Source: Hybos culiciformis (taxonomy: Eukaryota > Arthropoda > Insecta > Diptera > Hybotidae). From it: DNA of 64,000 bases. A program made the position numbers and the translations under genes. Of this stretch, positions 33,001 to 40,755 are shown piece by piece (within the stretch, counting starts at the first letter, position 1; each line of letters opens with the position of its first letter). Below the pieces are notes generated by a model. The model was not told the DNA's origin and did no database searches. It saw nothing but the letters and a program-made list of their open reading frames with translations. The DNA is taken from contig OZ023275.1 of the NCBI GenBank assembly GCA_964007475.1, forward strand, positions 15,231,829 through 15,295,828, read 5' to 3'.

Positions 33001-35734
33001 TGCCAAATTATTTAAAAGTTCTTGTCCTTCCATTTCCGAAATTTTTGGTACAAACTTATTCTTAGATAATTATCAATAACAAAATAATTACTTTTTAATC
33101 GAATAATAAAAAAAATATGATTATTACAAAAAATAGTGATAAACAAAGTAAAATTTTGAATCCAAATTGCTAAAATAAAAATAACTAAACTTACGTAACT
33201 TAACTTAAAAATTTTCGCCTGTTTAAATTTTCGATGTGTTTGTGGTCTTCTTGAATGCGTGGATTTGTTGCTTGATGAGATTTCTGCTTCAATGATTTTA
33301 AATTTAATTTCTTATTTATAGATTTGTTTAATTATAAAAATTTAGATTTTATGGTAAGTTTTATCGGAATTTTTATTTAAAATTTTTTTTTTCAAAAATT
33401 TTAATTTTATTTTAATTTATAGGAATTTACTTTACAATGAAATTTTTTTTTCTTTTTTTTTTTTTCAAATAGTTTTCTCAAATTTTAATTATTTATTTAA
33501 TTTAATATTAATTTCTTTTTTATTGTCACTTTTTCTTTTCAATTAAATTCTCAATAATATCTTATTTATTCTTAATTTTTTCAAAAATTTTCAATTAAAT
33601 ACTTTAATTGTTTAAATACTTTCTCAATAATTTCTTATTTATTCTCAATTTTTCCAGTTAAATACTTTAAATTCTCAATAAAATTCTCAATAATATCTTA
33701 TTTATTCTTAATTTTTTCAAAATTTTTCGATTAAATACTTTAATTGTTTAAATACTTTCTCAATAATTTCTTATTTATTCTCAATTTTTCCAGTTAAATA
33801 CTTTAAATTCTCAATAAAATTCTCAATAATATCTTATTTATTCTTAATTTTTTCAAAATTTTTCAATTAAATACTTTAATTGTTTAAATACTTTCTCAAT
33901 AATTTCTTATTTATTCTCAATTTTTTCAATTAAATACTCAATAAAAATTTGTTACTTTTTTTTTTTCGTTATTCGTTATTATGAATTTTTTCTTCAGAGA
34001 TAAAAATTATTTTTTCAATAATTTTACTTATTTTTATTTATTTATTAATATTTGTAGCAAAATTTAAATTTTAATTAATTTACTTATTGTTAAACTTTTT
34101 ATAGAGATTGAATTTATTTTTTCAATAATTACCAAATCTCTATCTTCTAACTTAAAATTTTTATTTTTTCAATAAAAATTATATTATTTCTTACGATTAA
34201 AAAAATTTTTTATTTTTTCAATAAAAATTAATTTTTTCCAATTATTTTTTCAATAATTTTAATAAAAAATTTAAAATACTATTTTTTTTTTTTTTATTAC
34301 TTAAAAAAAATTTTAAAAAAAAAAATCTTCACCGACTGCGCCAAAAATAAAACAACTATTTTATTTGAATTCCTCTTCAGAACTAACTTTATTTTTATTC
34401 CAGATTTAAATTTTAAGTACAGTTTTACATTTTTTAGTTTCGAAATAAGATCTTCTAGTTTTATCTATTTTTCTTTGTTTTAGTTCACACAGAACTTATT
34501 ACATTGAAAAAGATAAGAGAAAGCTTAATTGGCATTTTATTACTTCAAAATTAATTCAATTTGAATTAATTTTGTTTTTAAAGAATTTATTTTACAAAAC
34601 TGTTTTAAACCAAATATGATTTTATAGGGTTGAAGCCTAATTATATAACTATATACATACCTATATCTTTAAATGTGATTGAATATTATTTTTCTCTCAT
34701 TTTTAGTTTTCAAAATTCGACAAATCAAAATTCTGGATGGTTTGGTGGTATTTGGAATAAGTTTTCACTTAAGCCTAAAAATCAAATGATTTTACCAGAT
34801 GATAAAAATCCTAGCATTGTATGGGATTCAGATAAAAAACGATGGATTAATACAGATGGTGAAGAAGCGGAACAAGATAGTTTTAAACCACCGCCCAAAA
34901 TGTCTGATTTAATTGGGGATAATTCCAGACAAGAAAATCAAGTACCACTACAATCTGATACTCAAATGTCGCAACCTGAGTTGACTCATTTGCAACATCA
35001 ACCACAACAGCCTACTATGTTCAACACAATTCAACAAAATCCAAACAGTCAATCCATAGTTAATCCCCTAAGTGGGAATGCGATTAAAAATTTAGGAGAA
35101 CCAACTAAAACTCCCAGTTTACAATCTAATATGTTTAAAATGCAAAGAAATAGAAGTAAGGTTTTTTTTTTATATATATATTTTAAAATTAAATTTAATA
35201 TTTTTATTTTTATTACAGCTTTGAAGAAATCTTACGTAGATGTATTTAATCCTTCAGGTACTCAACCTAAACCTACAGAACCAGTTTTAGCACCAGCAGT
35301 TCCAACTGCAGTACCTCAAAGCGGCTTTTTCATACCATCAGCTGGGAATACAAATGAACAATTTCAACAAAATAATCAAGAAGTAGGATAACTCTTTATT
35401 AACATTTTAATCTTTCCTTACATCTTTTAACGTACTTCGGTTTGGCAAATGCAGCTTTTAAAATAGTCTCCCTTATATTAACTTTCTTTAGAGCATTGAA
35501 TATTGCTTTCAATTAATAATTTGTAACTTAATAATTTCTAACAAACTAAACTTTTAATAGTTTTCTTTATCTTTGATATTTTTTTAAATAAGGGTTGAAA
35601 AAGGACTTGGATTTTATATTTTTTTTAAAAATTTATATATTAAATATACTTTATCAGATAATGTTTTTTTGTAGGGTGTGCCGCAATTTTATAATCCAAA
35701 TCAATATAATTCTGGATATAATCAGCAAAATTAA
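12067..35734 (+). CDS. Sec16: Sec16, COPII scaffold of ER exit sites
   Basis: Twelve exons, about 2084 residues including the N gap: 12067-12210, 14169-17242, 18899-19159, 20803-21238, 21294-21991, 22052-22184, 22358-22639, 22869-23282, 26552-26691, 34707-35155, 35219-35382, 35675-35734. All phases agree; the exon-3 donor GTGCTT and exon-9 acceptor ATGGAAG are weak. Exons 1-2 encode a disordered Gln/Asn-rich region (PPPG-L repeats, a WGDWGEDW motif, then an RD/RE-rich charged stretch). Exons 4-8 hold the conserved central domain (LTPHKFTNDHSTVSLS, FPGPLIRGLTHKK, LLYGNVNEALEWA) that binds Sec13. Exons 9-10 hold the C-terminal block (TISLPN, GWFGGIWNKF, RWINTDGEE). In the family it recruits COPII coats at ER exit sites. 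Introns 1-3 hold no other gene; intron 8 has a nested ORF and a MITE; intron 9 a retroelement. Confidence 0.96.
13180..13239. repeat. short direct repeat in Sec16 intron 1
   Basis: aagcctatatagtgaat occurs at 13180-13196 and 13223-13239, with tagtgaat repeated between them. It lies in a slightly GC-richer segment (about 13080-13280) that may be an old repeat remnant. Confidence 0.7.
14253..14588 (+). repeat. coding 24-bp minisatellite (QPIQQPQH) in Sec16 exon 2
   Basis: About thirteen to fourteen tandem copies of a 24-bp unit encode Gln-Pro-Ile-Gln-Gln-Pro-Gln-His. The central copies are nearly identical; the edge copies are degenerate (PHQ, QQQH, MQQH). One unit is shortened by a whole number of codons, so the frame is kept. 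The same tract generates spurious open frames on the - strand. Confidence 0.95.
16852..17051. other. assembly gap of 200 N
   Basis: Exactly 200 unknown bases inside Sec16 exon 2, just after an Arg/Asp/Tyr-rich repetitive stretch (RYDRRTDRYDRE). The frame is the same on both sides if the length is right, but a round 200 is likely a placeholder. Confidence 0.98.
23818..25083 (+). CDS. possible nested single-exon gene in Sec16 intron 8 (421 residues, unknown)
   Basis: A 421-codon open frame from the ATG at 23818 to the TGA at 25081-25083 lies in the same orientation as Sec16, wholly within the intron between 23282 and 26552. It is Asn/Ser/Lys-rich with a poly-Gln run, a basic patch (LKLRRRRVNFDLEPD), a strongly acidic run (EEYYYEEEDDERDEKDENED) and a helical C-terminus (WSIEEIIRDPTIGSKYTKL). 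No known domain, signal peptide or membrane segment is seen. No splice acceptor sits directly before the ATG, which argues for a separate gene rather than an alternative Sec16 exon, though the frame has no family support. In such AT-rich DNA a 1.26-kb open frame is unlikely by chance. Confidence 0.55.
   Translation: MQTQDKSLENNSLPLNESFKTEKYVKFEESPKKRVSSVREEKQQQQQQKSELKILNNNSSSKSEKILDTKISPTTINSDNIKKNSNYLQTTNKMFEDVSNINNRKTKNINFSILNSSSSSYNSNNNFMNESVPVSSFLKNDHIRSSSLKLRRRRVNFDLEPDIKNYDILCKEKDELGLVLSSNKICESKINNDEAISSKNHSQMMLSRNSLILQSCHNDINAKSNVSIHNKSSEIKTKELCSNNNILEFQHMSDEAKRYNYMYNEENSNLGKKDKLKNYNLNKDINYNFAKRNNKNIVFNGTFPIDFPIRSRFDSDNQYDLKSHRIRRKFNNYDDLNNEEYYYEEEDDERDEKDENEDEEKSFDENNRKTWSIEEIIRDPTIGSKYTKLKNDVKNSLKKFEKLMEKNRNFVRTYDIDAPIK
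25479..25649. mobile_element. short fold-back MITE, TIR GCCCGG
   Basis: A 171-bp near-palindrome. The left end GCCCGGCTTTCATGATCCAA matches the inverted right end GCCCGGTTTTCACGATCCAA, continuing GTACA and TTTGTC. Inner arms (tcaaagtt, aacttggatc, gatcaaag) also pair. It is GC-richer than the intron around it and non-coding. Confidence 0.8.
26841..27147 (-). repeat. 3' LTR of the retroelement
   Basis: 307 bp, read by eye as identical to 34344-34650. It contains AT-rich promoter-like sequence. The purine tract for plus-strand priming directly abuts it. Confidence 0.95.
27159..28514 (-). pseudogene. env: degenerate errantivirus-like envelope ORF
   Basis: An intact first segment of 165 codons (28017-28514) starts with a hydrophobic signal-like sequence (MYFNIIISLLFTLI). 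It contains a basic furin-type site (KRFKRG) followed by a fusion-peptide-like segment rich in Gly and hydrophobics, then a coiled helix. The frame is lost near 28017-28070. Homologous-looking sequence continues in another frame until an in-frame TAA at 27772-27774, resumes, and shifts frame again near 27424-27431 before a transmembrane-like segment at about 27270-27320. With at least two frameshifts and one stop, a full-length product is not expected. Sequence errors are a possible alternative for one or more of these. Confidence 0.75.
28544..31690 (-). CDS. pol: pol polyprotein: protease, reverse transcriptase, RNase H, integrase
   Basis: 1048 codons from the first Met. The frame is already open upstream of it and overlaps the end of gag, so it is probably made by -1 frameshifting. 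Domains in order: aspartic protease (FIIDSGAESS), reverse transcriptase (RIVIDYRKLNEQT, FSKIDLAKGFHQ, catalytic YLDD in VVYLDDILIFS), RNase H (TTDASNYAIGAVLSQ), a tether, then integrase with an HHCC zinc domain (H-H near HRGITEV, CEIC) and the D,D,E core (HIDIW, VHDNE, SDVERLHGTL). All catalytic residues are present and there is no stop or frameshift. It copies element RNA into DNA and inserts it. Confidence 0.95.
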   Translation of the reverse strand: MKFIIDSGAESSIINPNLCNPKWRLNVNNIPLKVLNRNIETTAIYKIPMFKEFNENKDHFVTFLEYKFHTNFDGLIGNNILVDLEAVIDYKNRLLHTRHATLPFFLNLDEECYHQKFSNSDSSNIFSNETYNGTIPINIFPKHQNESDTMKLKTVLSNYQDLFFSEGNRLTFTNEIKHHIKTKIDTPIFSKLYRYPEIHREEVDRQIKEMLEQKIIVPSDSPYNAPIWVVPKKPDNSGKQKFRIVIDYRKLNEQTIDDRFPLPNIDEIFDKLGKCTYFSKIDLAKGFHQLEVAPEDRAKTAFSTATGHYEFVRMPFGLKNAPSTFQRLMNRILEDYINKICVVYLDDILIFSTSFEEHLLSLKKILQRLRETNLKIQIDKCSFADETTDYLGHIISDEGIKPDYRKFESIKNLKLPTTIKEIQQFLGITGYYRKFIKDYARVAYPIIKYLKKDLKINVCDPEYIASFNKLKLLLISEPVLKSPDFQKPFLLTTDASNYAIGAVLSQNSHPVCYASRTLNDHEKRYSVIEKELLAIVWAVKYFRVYLFGRKFTICTDHKPLIWLHNLKEPNMKLQRWKIKLNEYDFNINYVRGKENRVADGLSRYTKPDENPEIINQELYNSENLSTSLIENNLKDRIKSTHKPINFYKNQIYLNFGEKSKNTIKIIHKKIQNFILIKETSDLLGFMEKILIEKVTMCVYSENKELFTEFENLFFKYFPNHHNFRLVRSDLKLTDVTDEDKLLTIIKDEHLRNNHRGITEVFNELKEKFYFPDLLHFITKLINNCEICILAKHDRHPNKIPFRLTENANCINDIVHIDIWFPYRNVMYLTTIDKFSKFATIHKLNDRTWVSILKALKERIQFLGKMRKLVHDNETCILHNAIDLYLKDNNIEIHVTTAGKKTGNSDVERLHGTLNEHLRIMEAEKTNIGELDERIHKAILFYNNTIHSTTKIRPFDFIIKNFDKNDITNLATKFNQEKLDRTQNLNKNRDFNYEINDNVVRNRIVIKNKPKYKKLHKYQKFGDYTVDNSNNRRTKYHETQLKRRFKYQD
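31714..33033 (-). CDS. gag: gag structural protein of the LTR element
   Basis: 439 codons from the ATG at 33033 to the TAG at 31714-31716. The N-terminal half (about residues 1-190) resembles errantivirus capsid regions (IGRIEALQALINAI, ETFYSDINLLLCRLN, AYKLLNDLGYC). The C-terminal half is extremely Asn-rich and ends with tandem NTFEQP repeats. No CCHC zinc knuckle is present, as is usual for errantiviruses. The last codons overlap the open pol frame, with a possible slippery heptamer AAATTTT (31747-31753). Confidence 0.9.
   Translation of the reverse strand: MEGQELLNNLAKQISYISPYSGDKYSLTLFIGRIEALQALINAIPEASRNVAKGYILDKIIGPARETIIKAGSDLTWNDIKTALVTNHGEQTSMTKLLDELRMMRCNGNIETFYSDINLLLCRLNNSLYLSENATPDNLATNRRLALQHFTSNLPPLAKNIVECRNPATLNDAYKLLNDLGYCQNTQNASPRNFMNTNRKINETRNTENKLNFNGNTNQYNTNQYNTNRNGFSHNNTYYRNMNGNNYRPNENNSNNNFNQRFHSNSNYQQNFNRNNLVQNNSNINHSFSNNRNNISNQPSNSNNFQQNRFNTPNNNNYPFFHGNQYFPNQQLNNINRFNTNTNNNNNRNLNMRDRVEPMDITVNENSKTFDEQLNTFEQPNTFEQPNTFEQPNTFEQPNTFEQQNVYEGLQNNFEEPISDFQSNFQSNFQDQASNDYHI
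31823..31925 (-). repeat. 18-bp tandem repeats in gag (NTFEQP)
   Basis: About five head-to-tail copies of an 18-bp unit near the gag 3' end; the central copies are nearly identical. Confidence 0.9.
33546..33950 (-). repeat. tandem repeats of about 136 bp in the retroelement leader
   Basis: Three near-identical blocks (starting near 33546, 33681 and 33817 on the + strand) contain ttctcaataatatcttattt and ttaaatactttaattg motifs. They lie in the untranslated leader between the primer site and gag. Confidence 0.85.
34332..34343 (-). other. primer binding site, tRNA-Ser type
   Basis: Read on the - strand it is TGGCGCAGTCGG directly after the 5' LTR. TGG pairs with the tRNA CCA end and CGCAGTCG with the acceptor stem CGACTGCG of insect tRNA-Ser (tRNA sequence recalled, not searched). 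Confidence 0.8.
34344..34650 (-). repeat. 5' LTR of the retroelement
   Basis: 307 bp, read by eye as identical to 26841-27147. It is followed on the host side by the target duplication ATATA. Confidence 0.95.
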
Positions 35735-38254
35735 TAAAAAAAAATATAATATTAATATTGCTTTTATCAAAATTCTAGTTACAATTAAATTCATTTATGA
35801 TTTAATTAAAATTTATTTTTTTAAATTGTTTTTATGTTATCTAAACATTGTAAATTATTATTATATTGTAATTATAAGTTTTCTGTTAGGTAAAAAAAAA
35901 ATAAGATAATACTTATATAAAATTTTCTAATCATAATGAAGAATTTCCTTCTTACTTGATGCTTGTATTTACGCTTAGGCTGTGTGGTAACTATAATGAG
36001 GTGCTTTCCAAAAAAAAAAGTGAGATATTTAAGAAATTAAGAAATTTGTTTCAATATTCATAATTCTACAAAATTTGTAGAAAATTCTTCGATTCTAGGT
36101 ATATTTCAATTTATTTGAAAGTTCTCAATATATAGCATACATTATGTAACGTTATTATTTGTGCGGTAATAAATTTTCATACTTTTCGAAATAAAAAAGG
36201 ATCTTACTCAAAGATTTCGATGATATTAAAAACTAGACATTGAAAAGACAATTCTGGCTTAATAAATGAATATTTTGTTTTTTTTTTAAATAATAACTTA
36301 TGATTCTAGTTACACAAAAGTAAAATTAATTAATTCCTGATATTGTTAAACAGTTGACTGTAGTTACCGTCAAGCTGAAATTTTATCTTTTTATTTTAAT
36401 TAATGTTCAATTTATTGTTTAAAATTTTTGTTTTCTTAAATTTATTTACCAAACCCACTTTACGTGCATGAATCAAGAATTTAAATAAATTTTTGTTTTA
36501 TTAAATGTAACTCATCTTCATTACATTATTGTTTTCTTGTACATATTAACTTTGAAAAAAAAAAAAAACTAGAGGTATTAAAAAATATTTTTCATTTTCG
36601 AGATTTAGCAATTATAAAGATTATAAAATTTGTAGCTAGTTACTTCAAATAAATAATATTTAATTTATTTTATGAATTTCATTAAGATTAAAATATTTTT
36701 ATTTTCACAGGTGAAGGAATTTTTTTAGATTTAAGTTTTACTGTAAAAATCTCATAACAAATATCAACCAAGTGTTCTTGATTTTACAACAATAAATTTA
36801 TAAATCGTTGAAATAATCTTATAGACAAGAATAAAATCTATAAAATCATTTCAAAAATAGTAGTTCCTTGTGTGGAAACAAGTTTAAATTTTATTAATAT
36901 TTCAAAGGTTTACATTTGGATATTTTATCTTATTAATTTTTTTTTTATTCTTGTGGGGATCAATGCATCTAACGTAAATTTCTTATAAATTATTTCCAAG
37001 CAAATTTTTTTAAACCTACTTACAGGCATAATTATGTGGATTTTTAATTGTCGTTTATTTTCTAAAAGATAAAATTTGTCATTGGTTAGTGTGTTCACGA
37101 AAAGAATTTTCTGAATTCGAAATTAGATATGTTGGATTATTGCGTTAGAATTTCAATTAAGAGGGTTCAAGCATATATTGAAAATAAAACGTTATACAAT
37201 ATTATACGTATGTTACATTGAATATTTAAATTTTATACGTACATTATGAAAAATATAAAATTAATAACAATTTTTAATTTGTTTTTTCATACGGTGATAG
37301 ATTATTTTTTGAATAAAATCAGGTAAATCGGCTTCGAATAATGATTTAATCAAATTTCAAGGCTTTTGTCGTAAAAAACTAAATAATTATAATAATTCTT
37401 TAAGGAATTAAGTTTGTTTTAACTCAAGTCTTTTAATATGCACATTGTTGACCGGAAATGTTATGTAGAATTTTCGCCAAACATCCTTCTTAATTAATGC
37501 AAATGCCAAAACGAGTAAGCGCGTGATCAATTAAAGTTTGGGCACGAAAAGCGAGTTCAACAATGTGCCAATGAGACTATTAAATTATTGTTTATAATTA
37601 AAATAGAAACTTATGTAAGAAATTAATTAGAAAAAATATATAATATAAACAAAAAGCGATGTAAAAAATATTCAATATTAAATAAAATATTAATATTCGA
37701 TTAATTATATAACAGAAATTAGTTTTTTTTTTAATTGTTCACAGCAGAGTAAGTTTGATAGATAAGATTTTTACAATAGTACATTCCAATCAAGAGAATG
37801 TGATTTATTTATTTTTATTACTTAATTATATTAATTTATTGGACTTTGGATATCACACGTCAAATTTTAATATTGAGGAAAAAATATTATCTTGATGAGG
37901 TATCAACTTTTATAACAAATTTTTTGAAATAAAATTCAATAAAAGTAATAAAGGTTCACTTGATTTAATGTACTGTACCAACAAATATAATGCATGATGC
38001 ATGTAAAAAATTGTACCAACTTTGACTCTACTTAATTAAGTACTTATAAAAAAAATCTACATTTGCGTGTTAACGAATTGATTGCATTAAACTTAATAAC
38101 AAATACTTTTATTCTTTTTTTTAATAATGCAAAATCTATAAATATTTTAAAATTATTCAGCCATTTTTAAATTTTTTCTGTGAAGAACAATGTAATGAAA
38201 AATCATTATTTCAATGAATTAAATTTTTTTTATTTAGTTTACAATAAAAAATAA
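35735..38254. other. intergenic region between convergent Sec16 and ZNHIT6
   Basis: It contains the Sec16 3' UTR (AATAAA directly after the stop codon), probably the ZNHIT6 3' UTR, and a small inverted-repeat element at 37432-37584. No other gene was recognised. Confidence 0.6.
37432..37584. mobile_element. small MITE-like inverted repeat
   Basis: The left end TTTAATATGCACATTGTTGA and the inverted right end share TTTAATA and CACATTGTTGA, with extra bases between them on the right. The perfect core is GCACATTGTTGA (37440-37451) versus TCAACAATGTGC (37557-37568). It is non-coding. A similar single end occurs at 47162. Confidence 0.5.
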
Positions 38255-40148
38255 CTATTTTTGATGAATATCTTTTAAATCAAATAAACCCTGAATTTTT
38301 TTTCCTTCTATCTTATCATCATCATCTGAGAAAATATCATCACCAAAATAACTTTCACTGGAAAATAGAAAATTTTTTGGTTTATTTTTAAAATCAAGAT
38401 ATTTTTTATGTTTTTCTTCTAATTCTTTATCGACTTCCAGATTTTCAACTTCCTTTTTAAGATCATCAGCTGTTTTAAGCATATCATTAACTATTGGATC
38501 TATATTATTCAATTTTGTCGATTGTTTTTTGAAATTTTCTTCTAGCTCATTTAAAGTTTTTTTTGTTTCTGCTTCAACATCTTCATCTAAAAACAAATTT
38601 TACATAAATTAATTTATTATTCAGAAAGACAGCAATACAACGTATAATTTTTATTCTTACCACTATCAATAACATTGAATTCGTCAATTTCATCGTATAA
38701 AACATAAATTTCTGGATACTCTATTATAGCTTTATTCCTAAAATTATCTTTTAAATTTTTTCTGCATTCTAATTCATAATAACGATTTCTACATTTTGGA
38801 ATCCGTTCGGATTTTAACATAATTTTTAAATTTCCTAATCCTTTTGATTGATAAAATTCAATTTTTTTCCCTTTCTTTTGATGTTTGGAATTATTAAATA
38901 TATTTTCTAATAAATTTCCCAATAATTCATTTTCATTTGCTTGTTCGGTCACAATTTTTAAATTTTCAGCTTGCACAAAAATCCATTCAATTCTCCAATT
39001 TATTGATTTTGTTTTGAAATTATAGCGTGTTGTATTGATTTTATTTTTAGCAAAATTTTGTGTTAAAAATTTCAAATGGGTTTTATTGTTTTTGGCAGCA
39101 ATTCGTAACCTGTGCAAGTGAGGTGGTAATGTTCCATTAAAAATTGTATATTTTTTAATTATATCTCGTTTCCTAAAAAAAAAAAACAAATATAAAATTG
39201 AATTGGTAACAAAAAAAATAATTTTTTCGATAATTTTTAAATTACTATTTATACTTAAGAAATGCAAAATAATAATATGTATTGTGTAGGTAATATTATT
39301 AAAATATTGTGTATATAAAATAGAAAAATCAATATAAAATTAAAGTTTTTAAGTTCAATATTATAATAGAGATCATTAACTTTAGTACCTAGTCCTATGT
39401 AGATGTAATTTAAATAATTCTACATATCTACCTACTATTCGGCATCCGAGATAGTAAAATATGATATGTAGGTAGGTCACATTAGATATAGGTAGTTGAA
39501 CAAGTTATTGGTAATGCATATCTATTAAAAATTAAATATAACTCATTCACCAACATGTTTGACTAGCAAAAAAAAAAACAGAATCCATATCGATTCTCAT
39601 ACTTTACTATCTGCTATTGTGCATTATTTTGTTGGGGGCAGCCTATAAAAGAACATAAAGTAAATTAATTTTTGTTTTTTACCCACCTAGCTTGTGTGTA
39701 TCTTGTACATTCCTCTAGAAAATTATAATCACTCATAAAATCTAATTCTGTCATTTTTTTTAACGGTATGTATTTTGTTTTATCCCTAACACCATTACAA
39801 TTTAATTCCTTTTTATGAATTATCGAGCAATTTAGCGAACACGACTTAACCTCACACTTCGGGCACGAATATTTTGCATCGCTAGTTCCGCATGTTTCGC
39901 ATTTTCCGAGTCTTTAAAAAATAAATAAAAATTATTTAAGTTTTTAAATATAAAAAAAAATATATAAATTAATAAAAATAAAATAGAAATAAATTTTAAA
40001 AGTGAGAAAGAAATAAAATAAATTTAATATTAACAAACCTTGAAAATTTTTTTTCTGGAAGTTCTTCTTCTGAATCTGATGAGTTCGTCAATGGAGTGTC
40101 ATGATCAAGAGATTCAAATACTTCATCATCATTTAAATCTAAATTCAT
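38255..40148 (-). CDS. ZNHIT6: ZNHIT6 / BCD1, box C/D snoRNP assembly factor
   Basis: Four exons give 392 residues: 40039-40148 (acidic N-terminus MNLDLNDDEVFESL), 39687-39911, 38661-39172 and 38255-38586. All junctions are GT-AG and in phase (2, 2, 1). Exon 2 carries a complete HIT-type zinc finger (CETCG, YSCPKCEVKSCSLNC, HKKELNC) followed by the family motif NGVRDKT and SDYNFLE. Exon 3 holds the conserved core (LPPHLHRLRIAAKNN, WRIEWIF, YPEIYVL). The C-terminus is a charged helix with acidic SDDDD. Family members work in the nucleus in assembly of box C/D snoRNPs, with R2TP and NOP58/15.5K. Human ZNHIT6 is longer (about 470). A LINE ends about 250 bp upstream of the start codon. Confidence 0.93.
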
Positions 40149-40410
40149 ATTTAATCTTAATAAATCTCGAATAAAAAAAATTAAGTCTTCTTTTGTTCAA
40201 ATCAAAATAAACCCGTCTAGGCAAGCATTAGCAAAATGATTATTATTTTGTAATGAAAAAAGTATCTACTTAAATGTAAACAAAAAATGTAAATAAAAGA
40301 ATAGAACTATCATTAATATGTAAATAATAAAAGTGACACGTGAAGAACTGGAAGTCGACTATTGATTGTAGTCACAAAAAAAAAGTAAAAAAATCTTAAG
40401 CTGAAGTTGA

Positions 40411-40427
40411 GTAAGTAAGTAAGTAAA
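40411..40427 (-). repeat. short (TTAC)n tail at the LINE 3' end
   Basis: On the + strand gtaagtaagtaagtaa directly follows the target duplication, i.e. four TTAC units at the element 3' end in place of an obvious poly(A) tail. Confidence 0.8.
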
Positions 40428-40755
40428 TTTTTATTTGAGACTTCTTTTTTTTTGTTTACATTTACATCATGATATCTTATTCTTACATTAGTTAATTATA
40501 AAGATATAAATACATGGGCTGTAATGTGTTGCCCTTGTTGATGTTTTATATTATAGGATATTGCCAACATGGCTCACATTTATTATAATTGACATTATTA
40601 TTTATAATTTTATTAATTAGTTATAGCGTTTAAAGTGTATGCTCAAAGACACTATTACATTTGCTTGTATAGCTATGATACATTGCTTAGGAACTAAATT
40701 AAAACTAAAATAACAATATTAGACTACTAACTAGAAAACTAACAAAACAAAATAG

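Larger units (their letters stand above)
26841..34650 (-). mobile_element. complete Ty3/gypsy (errantivirus-type) LTR retroelement in Sec16 intron 9
   Basis: A 7810-bp element, antisense to Sec16. The 307-bp LTRs (26841-27147 and 34344-34650) appear identical by eye. They are flanked by ATATA (26836-26840 and 34651-34655), a 5-bp target duplication. In element orientation the LTR begins AGTTATATAATT. It is followed by a primer site complementary to a tRNA-Ser 3' end (TGGCGCAGTCGG, 34332-34343), a 1.3-kb leader, gag, pol in the -1 frame, an env-like region and a purine tract (CGGGGTGGAGT, 27148-27158). The AGTTA start, tRNA-Ser primer and env-like third ORF are features of the 17.6/297 errantivirus group. 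Removing it leaves an intron of about 200 bp. Confidence 0.95.

Noticed and set aside
33360..34320. AT repeats in the retroelement leader as a CRISPR-like array
   Set aside because: Eukaryotic retroelement leader with long contiguous tandem units and no unique spacers.
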